Shown here: positions 1 to 9,112 of the stretch, piece by piece | Layout of the letters: the number at the start of each line of letters is the position of its first letter | How positions within the stretch are numbered: position 1 is the stretch's first letter | Assembly: GCA_021204375.1 (NCBI GenBank) | Contig: JAJPZL010000366.1 | Span: 1 to 11,938 of the forward strand | Length of the DNA stretch: 11,938 nucleotides | Source of the DNA: Bacteroides sp. | Lineage (GTDB): Bacteria; Bacteroidota; Bacteroidia; Bacteroidales; Bacteroidaceae | Direction: 5' to 3' | Made by a program: the position numbers and the translations under genes | Notes under the pieces: generated by a model | Seen by the model: only the letters and a program-made list of their open reading frames with translations | Told to the model about the DNA's origin: nothing | The model's database searches: none

Positions 1-10
1 AAATATAACT

Positions 11-1585
11 GTGACAAGCGAACTAGTAGTTGATGTACAGCCGAAAGAGGTCTCGATAGCGTTGTTAGAGGACAAAAGTCTGGTCGAACTTCAACGGGAG
101 GGCAAAACAGCCTCCTTTTCAGTCGGTAACATGTATCTGGGCCGCGTCAAAAAATTGATGCCCGGTCTGAACGCCTGTTTCGTGGATGTCGGTTATGAAA
201 AAGATGCATTCCTACATTACCTGGACCTCGGTCCTCAATTTAATTCTCTCCAAAAGTATGTAAAGCAAACACTGAGCGACAAAAAAAAGCTGACTCCTGC
301 TTCCAAAGCTACCATTCTACCCGACCTGGATAAGAACGGAACCATTGCCGATGTACTTAAATTCGGTCAGGAGATAGTCGTACAGATTGTAAAAGAACTC
401 ATTTCGACCAAAGGACCCAGACTCACTTCCGAGATATCTTTTTCCGGAAGATACCTGGTGCTTATTCCTTTCAACGAAAAGGTATCTGTTTCTCAAAAAA
501 TTAAATCAGGTGAAGAGAGAGCACGCCTGAAACAACTTTTGCAAAGTATTAAACCCAAACATTTCGGGGTTATAGTACGTACAGTTGCCGAAGGAAAGCG
601 TGTAGTTGAGCTTGATGCAGAACTGAAGATCTTATTAAAACATTGGGAAGAGAGTATAACCCGGGTGCAAAAAGCAACAAAGTATCCTACTCTTATTTAT
701 GAAGAGACGAGCCGGGCAGTCGCCATGCTACGGGATCTTTTCAATCCTTCTTTCAAGAACATTTATGTAAACGACAGTAAGGTCTACGAAGAGATCAGGG
801 ATTATGTGGGTCTTATCGCTCCTGAAAGGGCGGGCATTGTGAAGTTATACAAAGAACAACTTCCGATTTTTGATAATTTCGCCATTACCAAACAAATTAA
901 ATCCTCTTTTGGCAAAACAGTATCTTATAAAAGCGGTGCCTACCTCATTATCGAACACACAGAAGCCCTCCATGTGGTCGATGTAAACAGCGGTAACCAT
1001 GCAAAAAATGCCAACGGACAGGAAGCCAATGCACTGGAAGTAAATCTGGGAGCTGCCGATGAACTGGCACGCCAGCTCAGACTGAGAGATATGGGAGGTA
1101 TCATTGTGGTGGATTTCATTGATATGAATGAAGGTGAGAACCGCAAGAAACTTTATGAACGTATGTATGCTAATATGCAGAAAGACAGGGCACAGCACAA
1201 CATTCTTCCACTCAGTAAGTTTGGTCTGATGCAGATCACCCGGCAGAGAGTACGGCCGGCTATGGATGTAAATACCACAGAAAGCTGTCCGACCTGTTTT
1301 GGGAAAGGTACTATTCAGTCTTCCGTACTTTTCACCGACACTTTAGAGAATAAAATTGACTACCTGGTAAATAAACTGGGAATTAAAAAGTTTTCATTAC
1401 ACATCCATCCGTTTGTAGCGGCCTTTGTTAATCAGGGTGTCCTCTCCCTGAAACGTAAGTGGCAGCTCAAATACGGTTTCGGAATAAAAATTATTCCGAG
1501 TCAGAAACTGGCCTATCTGGAATATATCTTTTATGACTCCCAGGGTGAGGAGATCGACATGAAAGAAGAACATGAGATAAAATAG
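11..1585 (+). CDS. rng: Ribonuclease E/G family protein (RNase G)
   Basis: This is a cytoplasmic endoribonuclease that cuts single-stranded RNA in rRNA maturation and mRNA turnover. The protein has 524 residues, the usual length for the Bacteroidales form, and is uninterrupted. An S1-like RNA-binding region covers about residues 38-130. The DNase I-like catalytic part carries D324 in VVDVNSG and D368 in VVDFIDM, the two metal-binding aspartates expected in RNase E/G. C426 and C429 in CPTC form the zinc link. The start is a GTG at position 11, chosen because the family N-terminus (MTSELVVDV) begins there; upstream sequence is almost absent. A terminator follows 5 bases after the TAG stop, so it is not cotranscribed with the pump gene. 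From memory of homologues, P is expected at residue 130 (L here) and R at residues 330 and 395 (H and Q here). Confidence 0.96.
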   Translation: MTSELVVDVQPKEVSIALLEDKSLVELQREGKTASFSVGNMYLGRVKKLMPGLNACFVDVGYEKDAFLHYLDLGPQFNSLQKYVKQTLSDKKKLTPASKATILPDLDKNGTIADVLKFGQEIVVQIVKELISTKGPRLTSEISFSGRYLVLIPFNEKVSVSQKIKSGEERARLKQLLQSIKPKHFGVIVRTVAEGKRVVELDAELKILLKHWEESITRVQKATKYPTLIYEETSRAVAMLRDLFNPSFKNIYVNDSKVYEEIRDYVGLIAPERAGIVKLYKEQLPIFDNFAITKQIKSSFGKTVSYKSGAYLIIEHTEALHVVDVNSGNHAKNANGQEANALEVNLGAADELARQLRLRDMGGIIVVDFIDMNEGENRKKLYERMYANMQKDRAQHNILPLSKFGLMQITRQRVRPAMDVNTTESCPTCFGKGTIQSSVLFTDTLENKIDYLVNKLGIKKFSLHIHPFVAAFVNQGVLSLKRKWQLKYGFGIKIIPSQKLAYLEYIFYDSQGEEIDMKEEHEIK

Positions 1586-1590
1586 AAAAG

Positions 1591-1626
1591 ATGGCCGTGT
1601 ATAGTTAAATATACGGCCGTTTTTTC
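1591..1626 (+). terminator. Intrinsic terminator after rng
   Basis: A 12-bp stem (1591-1602 with 1609-1620, two G-U wobbles) encloses a 6-base loop and is followed directly by a run of T (1620-1625). It begins 5 bases after the rng stop codon. This is a classical rho-independent terminator and separates rng from the MATE gene. Confidence 0.88.
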
Positions 1627-1668
1627 TTACCATCCTTTACACTCTCTTACTTTTTTATTTTAAATATG

Positions 1669-1676
1669 TACTTTTG
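1669..1676 (+). promoter_or_regulatory. Bacteroidetes-type -7 promoter box upstream of MATE gene
   Basis: TACTTTTG matches the Bacteroidetes primary sigma factor -7 consensus TAnnTTTG exactly. No convincing -33 TTTG is visible; the upstream part is T-rich. The box ends 5 bases before the MATE start codon at 1682, so transcription would begin at or next to the ATG and the mRNA would be almost leaderless. The call rests on the consensus match and on the position just after a terminator. Confidence 0.55.
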
Positions 1677-1681
1677 CATGT

Positions 1682-3055
1682 ATGGAACCAAAAACAAACC
1701 TGACTTATAAAAGTGTCTGGACAATTGTCTACCCTATTCTGATCAGTCTTTTGATGGAACAATTGATCGGTATGACCGATACAGCCTTTCTGGGACGTGT
1801 AGGAGAGATTGAATTGGGTGCTTCTGCACTGGCAGGTGTATATTACCTGGCTATATTTATGCTGGGATTTGGTTTCAGTCTGGGAGCTCAGATCCTGATA
1901 GCACGCCGTAACGGAGAAAAAGAGTACAAACAGATCGGGCAAATATTTTACCAGGGTACCCTTATGCTGCTGATAATGGCTGTCTGCATATTCATCTTAT
2001 CGTAGATCTTTTCCCCCCGCATCCTGAAAGGCATTATCGAATCGGAAGCTATTTATGAATCTGCCCTTCAATACATCAACTGGCGTATCTACGGATTCTT
2101 TTTCTCTTTTATCGCGGTTATGTTCCGGTCATTTTTTGTAGGCACGACCCAGACCAAGACCCTGACAGCCAATTCATTGGTAATGGTAGCCTTAAACATC
2201 CTGTTCAACTATATACTGATATTCGGAAAATTTGGTTTTCCGACATTAGGCATTGCAGGAGCTGCCATCGGTTCTTCATTGGCGGAGTTAATGTCCGTAC
2301 TCTTTTTTATTATCTATACCATTCGGAAAGTGGATATTCGCAAGTACGGGCTGAACATATTCCACGGTTTGCAGAAACGGGTGATCAAACAGATCCTCAA
2401 TGTCTCTTTGTGGACCATGATCCAGAACTTTACCTCCCTCTCTACCTGGTTTCTCTTCTTTATTGCTGTAGAGCACCTGGGAGAACGCCCACTGGCCATT
2501 ACTAACATCATCCGCAGTCTCTCTTCGGTGTTATTTACCATTATGATCGCCTTTGCTTCTACGTGCGGTTCCCTGGTAAGTAACTTTATCGGTGCGGGTG
2601 AAAGCAACAAAGTATTTCAGGTGATCATGATCCGTATAAAAATAAGTTATATGATACTGGTCCCCTTGGGAATACTTTTTACCGTTTTTCCCGAAACAGT
2701 GATCCGTATCTATACCAACAATACGAAACTCATTTCGGCAGCTGTTCCCTCTTTGTGGATCATGTGTACGGCTTATATCTTCCTGATACCAGGAAATATT
2801 CTATTCCAGTCTGTCTCGGGAACCGGCAATATCAGGACAGCCTTCCTGCTGGAGATCATTACCATGGTGATATATGTCCTGTATGTAACTTATATGATCT
2901 TCTACCGGAAAATAGATGTAGCTCTTTGCTGGACAACCGAACATGTCTATGGTTTTACTATTATGACGGCCTGTTACTGGTATCTGAAAAAGGGCCACTG
3001 GCAAGATAAAAAATATAAATTTATTCAGAAGAACAAGCCCCGGAAAACCCTGTAA
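1682..3055 (+). pseudogene. MATE family multidrug/cation efflux transporter, interrupted by an in-frame TAG
   Basis: This is an inner-membrane Na+- or H+-driven exporter of the MATE family. Read through the stop it gives 457 codons, normal MATE length, with about twelve hydrophobic segments. The N-terminal half has EQLIGMTDTAFLGRVG and GFGFSLGAQILIARRNGE; the region FRSFFVGTTQTKT and the loop FGKFGFPTLGIAGAAIGSS are typical of Bacteroidales MATE proteins. A TAG at 2003-2005 (codon 108) splits the gene in helix 3-4. The reading frame is otherwise identical on both sides and no second lesion was seen. The downstream part could in principle restart at 2120, but that would lack the first three helices and is unlikely to work. 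The gene is flanked by a terminator and its own promoter upstream, and its stop codon lies in the loop of a long hairpin. I infer a recent pseudogene; substrate unknown. Confidence 0.87.
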
Positions 3056-3074
3056 TTTTCCGGGGCTTGTTCTT
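3029..3074 (+). terminator. Perfect 19-bp hairpin at the end of the MATE gene, probable terminator
   Basis: Positions 3029-3047 pair without mismatch with 3056-3074 around an 8-base loop (3048-3055). The stem includes the GC-rich core GCCCCGG/CCGGGGC. The left arm is coding sequence for the last residues of the MATE protein and its TAA (3053-3055) closes the loop. No T run follows the stem on either strand beyond TTCTT within the arm, so termination strength is uncertain. A mRNA-stabilising 3' hairpin is an alternative. Confidence 0.7.
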
Positions 3075-3186
3075 CCGGTATACCTCCGTTAATATTTCCC
3101 TGTTCCGGTCAACACTTTCAGGTTTTATCTGTTTACTATAATATCCTTTTACGGAACAGTATAATATAAAACCTAAAATTTTCAAT

Positions 3187-4881
3187 ATGGATTGGATTAT
3201 TAGTCAACTCCGTACATATCCGGAGCTTGCTATTTTTCTCACACTTTCCCTGGGATTCCTGATAGGAAAAATAAAGATCGGTATGTTCAGCCTGGGTACT
3301 GTTACCAGTGTACTACTGGTTGGAGTACTGGTAGGGCAGCTTAATATTCCTATTACCGGCCCCCTTAAATCTGTTTTTTCCCTGCTCTTTCTATTTGCCA
3401 TCGGTTATAAGGTAGGACCCCAATTCTTCAGAGGGTTGAAAAAGAACGGCCTTCCCCAGGTACTTTTTGCAGCCATCATGTGTATATTCTGCCTGATCGT
3501 TCCCTAGATCCTTGCTAGAATAATGGGTTATAATGCGGGAGAGGCAGCCGAACTTCTGGCAGGTTCGCAAACCATTTCAGCAGTGATCGGTGTAGCCGAT
3601 GATACCATCAAAGGATTGAACCTGACGGATACCGAAAAGACCAACATGATCAATATTATCCCGGTAGCTTACGCAGTAACCTATATCTTCGGGACAGCAG
3701 GTTCTGCCTGGGTCCTTGCCACCTTAGACCCTAAAATGCTGGGAGGTCTTGATAAAGTAAAAGCAGCCTGCAAAGAGCTGGAAGGAGAAATGGGAAGTTC
3801 AGAAGCCGATGAACCGGACTTTGTACACGCCTTACGGCCGGTCGTTTTCCGTTCCTACGAAATACAGAACGATTGGTTTAACGGAGGTAAAAAGGTGAGT
3901 GAGTTAGAACAATATTTCCTGCAGGACGGCAAGCGCATCTTTGTAGAACGAATACGGACAAACGGAAAGATCCAGGAGGTGACTCCGGATACCGTACTGA
4001 ATAAAGGAGATGAGATAGTCCTGAGCGGACGACGCGAATTTGTCATAGAAGAAGAGACCTGGGTGGGACCTGAGGTCACCGACGACCAGCTACTGGATTT
4101 CCCGGTAGAATCCATTCCGGTCATGGTAACTAAAAAACATACGCCGGCCGCAGCGTAGCAGATATCCGACAGGATAAAACCATGCACGGAGTCAGTATAT
4201 CTTCTATAAAACGTGCGAGTATTGATATTCCGGTTTTAGCTAAAATAGTCGTTGATGCCGGCGATATGCTCCAGATCACCGGTTTAAAACAGGAGGTGAA
4301 CGAAGCCGCTAAACACCTGGGTTATGTGGACCGTCCTTCCAACCAGACCGATATGGTATTTGTAGGCCTTGGTATCCTCCTAAGCGGATTATTCGGTGCA
4401 CTGGCTATTCATATAGGAGGGGTTCCTATTAGTTTAAGTACAAGTGGCGGTGCTCTTATATTCGGACTTATATTCGGTTGGTTACGCAGCAAACACCCAA
4501 CGTTCGGAGGGATTCCTGAGCCGGCTATCTGAATACTGAATAATGTAGGGTTGAACATGTTCATTGCCGTAGTGGGAATCACAGCAGGTCCCAGTTTTAT
4601 ACAGGGATTTCAACAGGTAGGTGTAAGTCTTTTCCTGGTAGGAGCATTAGCTACGGCCATCCCCCTTATTCTTGAACTGCTGATGGCACGCTATCTCTTT
4701 AAGTTCCATCCGGCCCTATGTCTGGGATGTACCGCAGGGGCCCGTACCACGACCGCTGCGTTAGGGGCTATACAAGATACCGTAGAGAGCCAGACCCCCT
4801 CGCTGGGATATACCGTTACCTACGCCGTAGGCAATATACTGCTTATTATCTGGGGGGGTAGTGATCGTCCTCCTTATGTAA
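3187..4881 (+). pseudogene. aspT: Aspartate:alanine antiporter (AspT, AAE family), multiply disrupted
   Basis: AspT exchanges external aspartate for internal alanine across the inner membrane. The order is family-typical: an N-terminal membrane half ([12 protein letters not shown], then [22 protein letters not shown]), two TrkA-C/RCK_C domains in the middle (around 3840-4060 and 4145-4320), then a second membrane half with [18 protein letters not shown] and [14 protein letters not shown]. About 564 codons, normal length. Four lesions: TAG at 3505-3507 (codon 107, probably Trp); a one-base loss in the A run 4132-4137, since seven As would restore [22 protein letters not shown] at 4530-4532, where Trp is expected before ILNNVGLN; and one extra G in 4852-4858, since six Gs restore the end WGVVIVLLM and TAA at 4879-4881. 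The two indels cancel in length. The gene precedes aspD by 30 bases. The AT-rich upstream region (3075-3186) has TATAAT-like words but no clear TAnnTTTG box. Confidence 0.9.
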
Positions 4882-4911
4882 TCCATAAAAATAACAATTT
4901 AAATTCACTAT

Positions 4912-6585
4912 ATGAAAGAAAAAGAAGAAAATGTTCTCAACAGAAAGTTTCTGGAAGGAATGGAGAAGATCAGCCCGTTTGAATTAAAGAACAAACTCAT
5001 TGATATGGCTGATGAGAGTATACGGAAATCAACCCATATTATGTTGAACGCCGGTCGGGATAATCCCAACTGGATCAGTACCGTACCCCGCGAAGCATTC
5101 TTCCTGTTGGGTAAGTTTAGTATTGAAGAGTGTAAACGGGTGATGGATCTCCCCGAGGATATAGCAGGTATTCCCGAAAAAGAGGGGATCGCCTCCTGTT
5201 TTGAAGCATTTCTGAAAAAGAATGAAAGTGAGGCAGGAGCAGAATTATTAAAAAACTCCTATAACTATACGCTGATGAAGCATGCGGTTGATCCGGATAG
5301 CCTGGTGCACGAATGGGCCGAAGGAGTGATCGGCGACTAGTACCCGGTTCCGGACCGTATCCTGCAATATACAGAGATCATTGTGCAGGATTACCTCGCC
5401 CAGGAAATGTGTGATAATAATCCTCCTCCCGGAAAATACGATCTGTTCGCAACCGAAGGGGGAACAGCAGCCATGTGCTATATTTTTGACTCTCTGCAGG
5501 AGAACTACCTGTTAAATAAAGGAGACCGTATTGCACTAATGGTCCCCACCTTCACTCCCTACATTGAAATACCCGAACTGAAACGGTATAGTTTTGATGT
5601 AACCCAGATCCATGCCGACCAGATGACCCGGGACGGATATCATACCTGGCAATATAACGAAGAAGAGATTGATAAGTTACGGGATCCCGACGTAAAAGCG
5701 CTCTTTGTGATTAATCCCAGTAATCCTCCCAGTTATGCGCTTAGTCCTAAAACGGTGAAACATATTGTGGATATTGTAACAAAGAACAATCCCAATCTGA
5801 TGATCATTACAGACGACGTATACGGTACCTTTATATCCAACTTCCGTTCCCTAATGGCCGATCTGCCCCGCAATACCCTGTGTGTTTACTCCTTCTCCAA
5901 ATACTTCGGAGCTACCGGATGGCGTACAGCTGTTATTGCCCTCCACCAGGACAATATATACGATAAACAACTATCCCGCCTCACCCAGGAGCAGAAACTC
6001 AGCCTGACCAGAAGATACGGTTCGCTGGGAGTAAATGCAGACAACATGAAACTGATCGACAGGATGGTAGCCGACAGTCGTCAGGTAGCTCTTAACCATA
6101 CCGCAGGGCTCTCTTTGCCCCAACAAACCCAGATGAGCCTTTTTGCACTTTATGCATTGCTCGATAAGAAGAATGTATACAAAGAAAAAATGCACGGGAT
6201 CATCCGTTCGCGCTTGTCTGCCCTTTGAGAGAATACAGGATTTACCCTCCTGAAAGATCCTTTACGCGCAGGTTATTATGCAGAAATAGATATGCTGATA
6301 TGGGCGGAGAAATTCTACGGAAAAGAGTTCGTCAATTTCCTGAAAGGACATTTCGATCCGTTGGATGTAGTATTCCGGCTGGCTAACGAGACCTCCATCG
6401 TATTGCTGAACGGAGGAGGATTCGGAGGTCCTGAATGGAGTATCCGGGCCTCACTGGCTAATCTCAACGAAAGCGACTACATAGTGATCGGAAAAGCTAT
6501 CCTGAAGATCCTTGAAGAGTATGCATAGGAATGGCAGAATAGCGAAAGTCCGGAGAAAAGCCGTAAAAAAAGTACTAAGAAATAG
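4912..6585 (+). pseudogene. aspD: Aspartate 4-decarboxylase (PLP-dependent, bifunctional with aspartate aminotransferase), three in-frame stops
   Basis: This fold-type I PLP enzyme converts L-aspartate to L-alanine and CO2, consuming a proton. Read through the stops it has 557 codons, normal for the family. The PLP-binding lysine is K330 in YSFSKYFGATGWR; TDDVYGTF, NPSNPPSYALSP and the C-terminal FGGPEWSIRASLANL (substrate-carboxylate Arg) are all present. The breaks are TAG at 5338-5340 (codon 143, before YPVPDR; Gln from CAG is likely), TGA at 6226-6228 (codon 439, where Trp is expected before ENTGFTL), and TAG at 6526-6528 (codon 539), after which EWQNSESPEKSRKKSTKK and a second TAG (6583-6585) form the ancestral end. 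The last stop alone would trim only 19 residues; the others abolish the enzyme. GRDNPNW (residues 48-54) probably was GRGNPNW. It follows aspT, its antiporter partner. Confidence 0.92.
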
Positions 6586-6634
6586 TCCGTTATACATCAA
6601 TTCTGTTTATAAAGGCAAAATAATCTCCTTTCAT

Positions 6635-6669
6635 CTTTTTAAGCCGGACAACTTGCCCGGCTTAAAAAG
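6635..6669. repeat. 13-bp inverted repeat between aspD and the porin gene
   Basis: Positions 6635-6647 pair perfectly with 6657-6669 around a 9-base loop. The arms are CTTTTTAAGCCGG and its complement. The GC core AAGCCGG/CCGGCTT resembles a terminator, but on both strands the T tract is at the 5' side of the stem and the A tract at the 3' side, the reverse of a normal intrinsic terminator. A T5 run appears a little later at 6674-6678. It may be a weak terminator for the aspT-aspD transcript or a leader hairpin for the porin gene. The rest of 6586-6728 shows nothing else clear. Confidence 0.6.
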
Positions 6670-6728
6670 AAAATTTTTAGCTACACTCCTACTGCACACA
6701 CTTTCCATACCCTTAAGAAAGCTACACC

Positions 6729-7802
6729 ATGAAACAACGCCTTATCTTATGCTGTATATTCTCCTTTGCTGTAGGAAAATTGCTCTACAACCAGGATCAG
6801 TTACTGAATTTCGGAATTGATTTCCGGACCGATTACGATACCCGCATCAATAATCACCAACCGGATGTGAGCGATATCAGACTTCAGACACTCAGCCTTT
6901 TGTTTTTCGGAGAACTATATCCCGGCATTACCTATTGCTTAGAAGAGAAACTCAATAACACAGGACCCCTGACTGTAGACGAATATATGGGGAGTACAGC
7001 CAATGCGTAGATAAATTTCGCTCCCCGTAACTGGAGGTGGAGTTTCACAGTAGGTAAACAGGATATCATGTTCGGTTCTTTTGAAAGTGATTACGATTCC
7101 AGCGATCTGTACCTCACCTCTATGGTCTTTGATAACTTTACCCGTAGCCAGGTAGGGGTTGCCGCTAATTATTACTATCACAATCAATTTCTATCGATGC
7201 AGGTATCTAACATAACAGGTCAGCAACTCTCTTATGATGAAAACCACTCTTTCGCTTACACCCTGAACGGAAAGGGTAATTATTTTAAAGGGATGATCCT
7301 GGTCTCCCTCTCCTATACATTGGTACAAAGCGGACATGGAAAGATCTTTCACTGGGCCTCTCTGGGTACACAGATCCGTGCCGGAAACTTTTTCACCGAG
7401 ATTGATGCTTATGCCGGACGTTACAGGCAGAATATGACCATAGATAGTAGTCAGAGCAATTACCGGGAAGCAGACAACCTCTCGGTTTCCATCAGCGAAA
7501 GTTTCTGTTTCGGAAAGTTCCGGCCTTTTGTAAAATTAGCCGCTAACTGGCAGGAAGATGTAGAAACTAGTACACTAAGCCGCAGAAGTTACGGAGGAGC
7601 AGCCGGATTAGAGTATTATTCCATCCGGGGAGAAGATTTCCGGATACACATTGTATACCAAAACCACCGGAACCGTTACGGAGAGATGTGGTTAGACAGG
7701 GAAGGCACAGAGAAAATCAATATCATTACTGCCGGAATGAAGTGGAAGCTTACCATCGGTTCGCTGGTAACCAAGGCCAAAGAGCTGATCACCGGAAAAT
7801 AA
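6729..7802 (+). pseudogene. Porin-like outer-membrane beta-barrel protein, interrupted by an in-frame TAG
   Basis: This is probably a phosphate-selective-porin-like (porin O/P type) barrel, 357 codons if read through. The N-terminus MKQRLILCCIFSFAVG looks like a signal peptide, though no clean A-x-A cleavage site is seen. The body shows alternating polar/aromatic strands and repeated aromatic-ended segments. The stretch around codons 94-120 (INFAP, FTVGKQDIMFGSFESDYDSSDLY) resembles the family motif with GKQ, a glycine-rich turn and an acidic patch before DLY. A TAG at 7008-7010 (codon 94) precedes INFAP; Trp (TGG) is likely the original residue. No other lesion was seen. It lies 143 bases after aspD in the same direction and may have supplied outer-membrane passage for aspartate, which is inference. 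Its stop is 7 bases from the convergent kinase gene. Confidence 0.75.
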
Positions 7803-7809
7803 AAACTAC

Positions 7810-9099
7810 TCAGAAACTGATCCGGAACCGGGTCAGGCCATCACTACCGGTACGAAGAGAAAAATTACAATGGTGCCGTTTAAGTATCTCCCTGATCAGA
7901 ATAAGTCCGATCTCCTGTCCGTTAGGTTTGGTAGAGAAGAAAGGAGTAAAAAGTTTCTGTTCGGCCTCCCGGGTTATACTCGGGCCATTATCAATGACCT
8001 CCATTCCCAAAGGAAGAAAAGTTCTCACCCGGATCTCCCCTTCTCTCCCAATACTCTCAGCAGCATTTTTTAGAATATTCACCAGAACCTGTTCAAACAG
8101 AGAAGCATCCATCCATACCAGGGGAAGATCTGCGGTAAATTCGGTTTTCAGGCTGATCCCCCGTTCTAGGCAGCTGCTCTCCATAAAACGGCAACAGGAG
8201 CGGGCCAGTTCATTCAGGTCTACCCAAGTGAGAACAGGATCAGGTATTTTCACCATATCTGCAAAACGTACAATGAAATGACTCATTTTATAACAGCGTT
8301 CCATACACACCTGCATCACATCGCATATATCTTCCATTTCCTCCGCCTCTTCCATAGCCGATAAAACCGTATCCAGTGAGGAAGTAATACCGGCAACCGT
8401 ATTATTTACCTCGTGGACAATCATCCGGATCACCTTCTCATAAGCTTTCTTTTTCGCCCTGAGTACTTCGTCTGTTACCATCTCGATCAGATATAACGGA
8501 TGAGGATAACCTTTATCAATAAAAGAACGATGGCTACATTTATAGATATTAAAATCACTTAAACAAATAGTACGCGAAGTCTCAGGAGGAAGTGTGACCA
8601 GTTCGGCAGCCAAGGAAGATTCCAATCTGGAAAGTTTATTCCCGATCACCTCCTGGGAAGAGGCATTGAGCATACGGAGCACAGTAGGGTTTACCTGGGA
8701 TACTCTTCCCTCTCCCGAAAGAATAATGACCCCCAAAGGAGAGGCATTGATCAGCAGATTCATAAAATGGCGCTGCTCCCGGAGTTGCAACCGTTCCTCT
8801 TTCAATTGCTCCATCATCCGGTTAAAGATCTCCACAATGCGGTCTGCCTCCGTTTGTTCCACCTTGACCAGCCGGCTGCTGAAATCCTGCTCCCGGAGCA
8901 GGTCCATACCGGAACCAATGATATCCAACGGCTGCACCACCTTCCGGTAAAAGAAAATAATATAACAGAGGTTCAACACCCCCGCTCCTTCTACTCCCAG
9001 CAAAAGTTTTTTACCGGGATCCACTGCATACTAGGTGATCATCACCAGCAAACCGACAAACAGGCCCATTAATAAGATAAAATAGTAGCGGACTTTCAT
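7810..9099 (-). pseudogene. Two-component sensor histidine kinase (HAMP-PAS-HisKA-HATPase), interrupted by an in-frame TAG
   Basis: This is the membrane sensor partner of the NtrC-type regulator upstream. The ancestral start is the ATG at 9099, giving MKVRYYFILL and a first transmembrane helix; 13 bases separate it from the regulator stop. Then come a second helix (about 32-50), a HAMP-like region (QPLDIIGSGMDLL), a PAS domain (about 105-210), the phospho-acceptor H229 in MIVHEVNN, and the N box with N345. Length is 429 codons, normal. TAG at 9031-9033 (codon 23) ends translation inside the first helix; an in-frame GTG at 9024 could restart but would lose helix 1. In the ATP lid, DNGPSI has S where G is expected (codon at 7978-7980), and GQEIGL has E where G is expected (7912-7914). 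Both fit G-to-A changes, so even a restarted protein would probably bind ATP poorly. Confidence 0.85.
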
Positions 9100-9112
9100 T
9101 AGGTACGGATCT

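Noticed and set aside
845..1198. 117-residue - strand reading frame inside rng
   Set aside because: It lies opposite the conserved catalytic part of rng and has no start context or recognisable domain.
3137..3165. Two TATAAT words upstream of aspT as sigma-70 promoters
   Set aside because: Bacteroidetes primary sigma uses TAnnTTTG; the region is AT-rich and no -35 or -33 element fits.
4132..4158. Programmed ribosomal frameshifting in aspT at the A run
   Set aside because: A second unrelated indel and two nonsense codons in the same gene make decay or error the simpler reading.
5338..5340. Pyrrolysine or programmed readthrough at the aspD amber codon
   Set aside because: No downstream recoding structure is evident, the site is not catalytic and two further stops follow in the same gene.
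6512..6820. Separate 102-residue gene between aspD and the porin
   Set aside because: It overlaps the aspD end, the hairpin and the porin start in another frame, with a composition that looks random.
7688..8281. 197-residue + strand reading frame over the porin end and kinase
   Set aside because: It is a shadow of the porin and of the antisense kinase; no family resemblance and Ser/Arg-rich low-quality composition.
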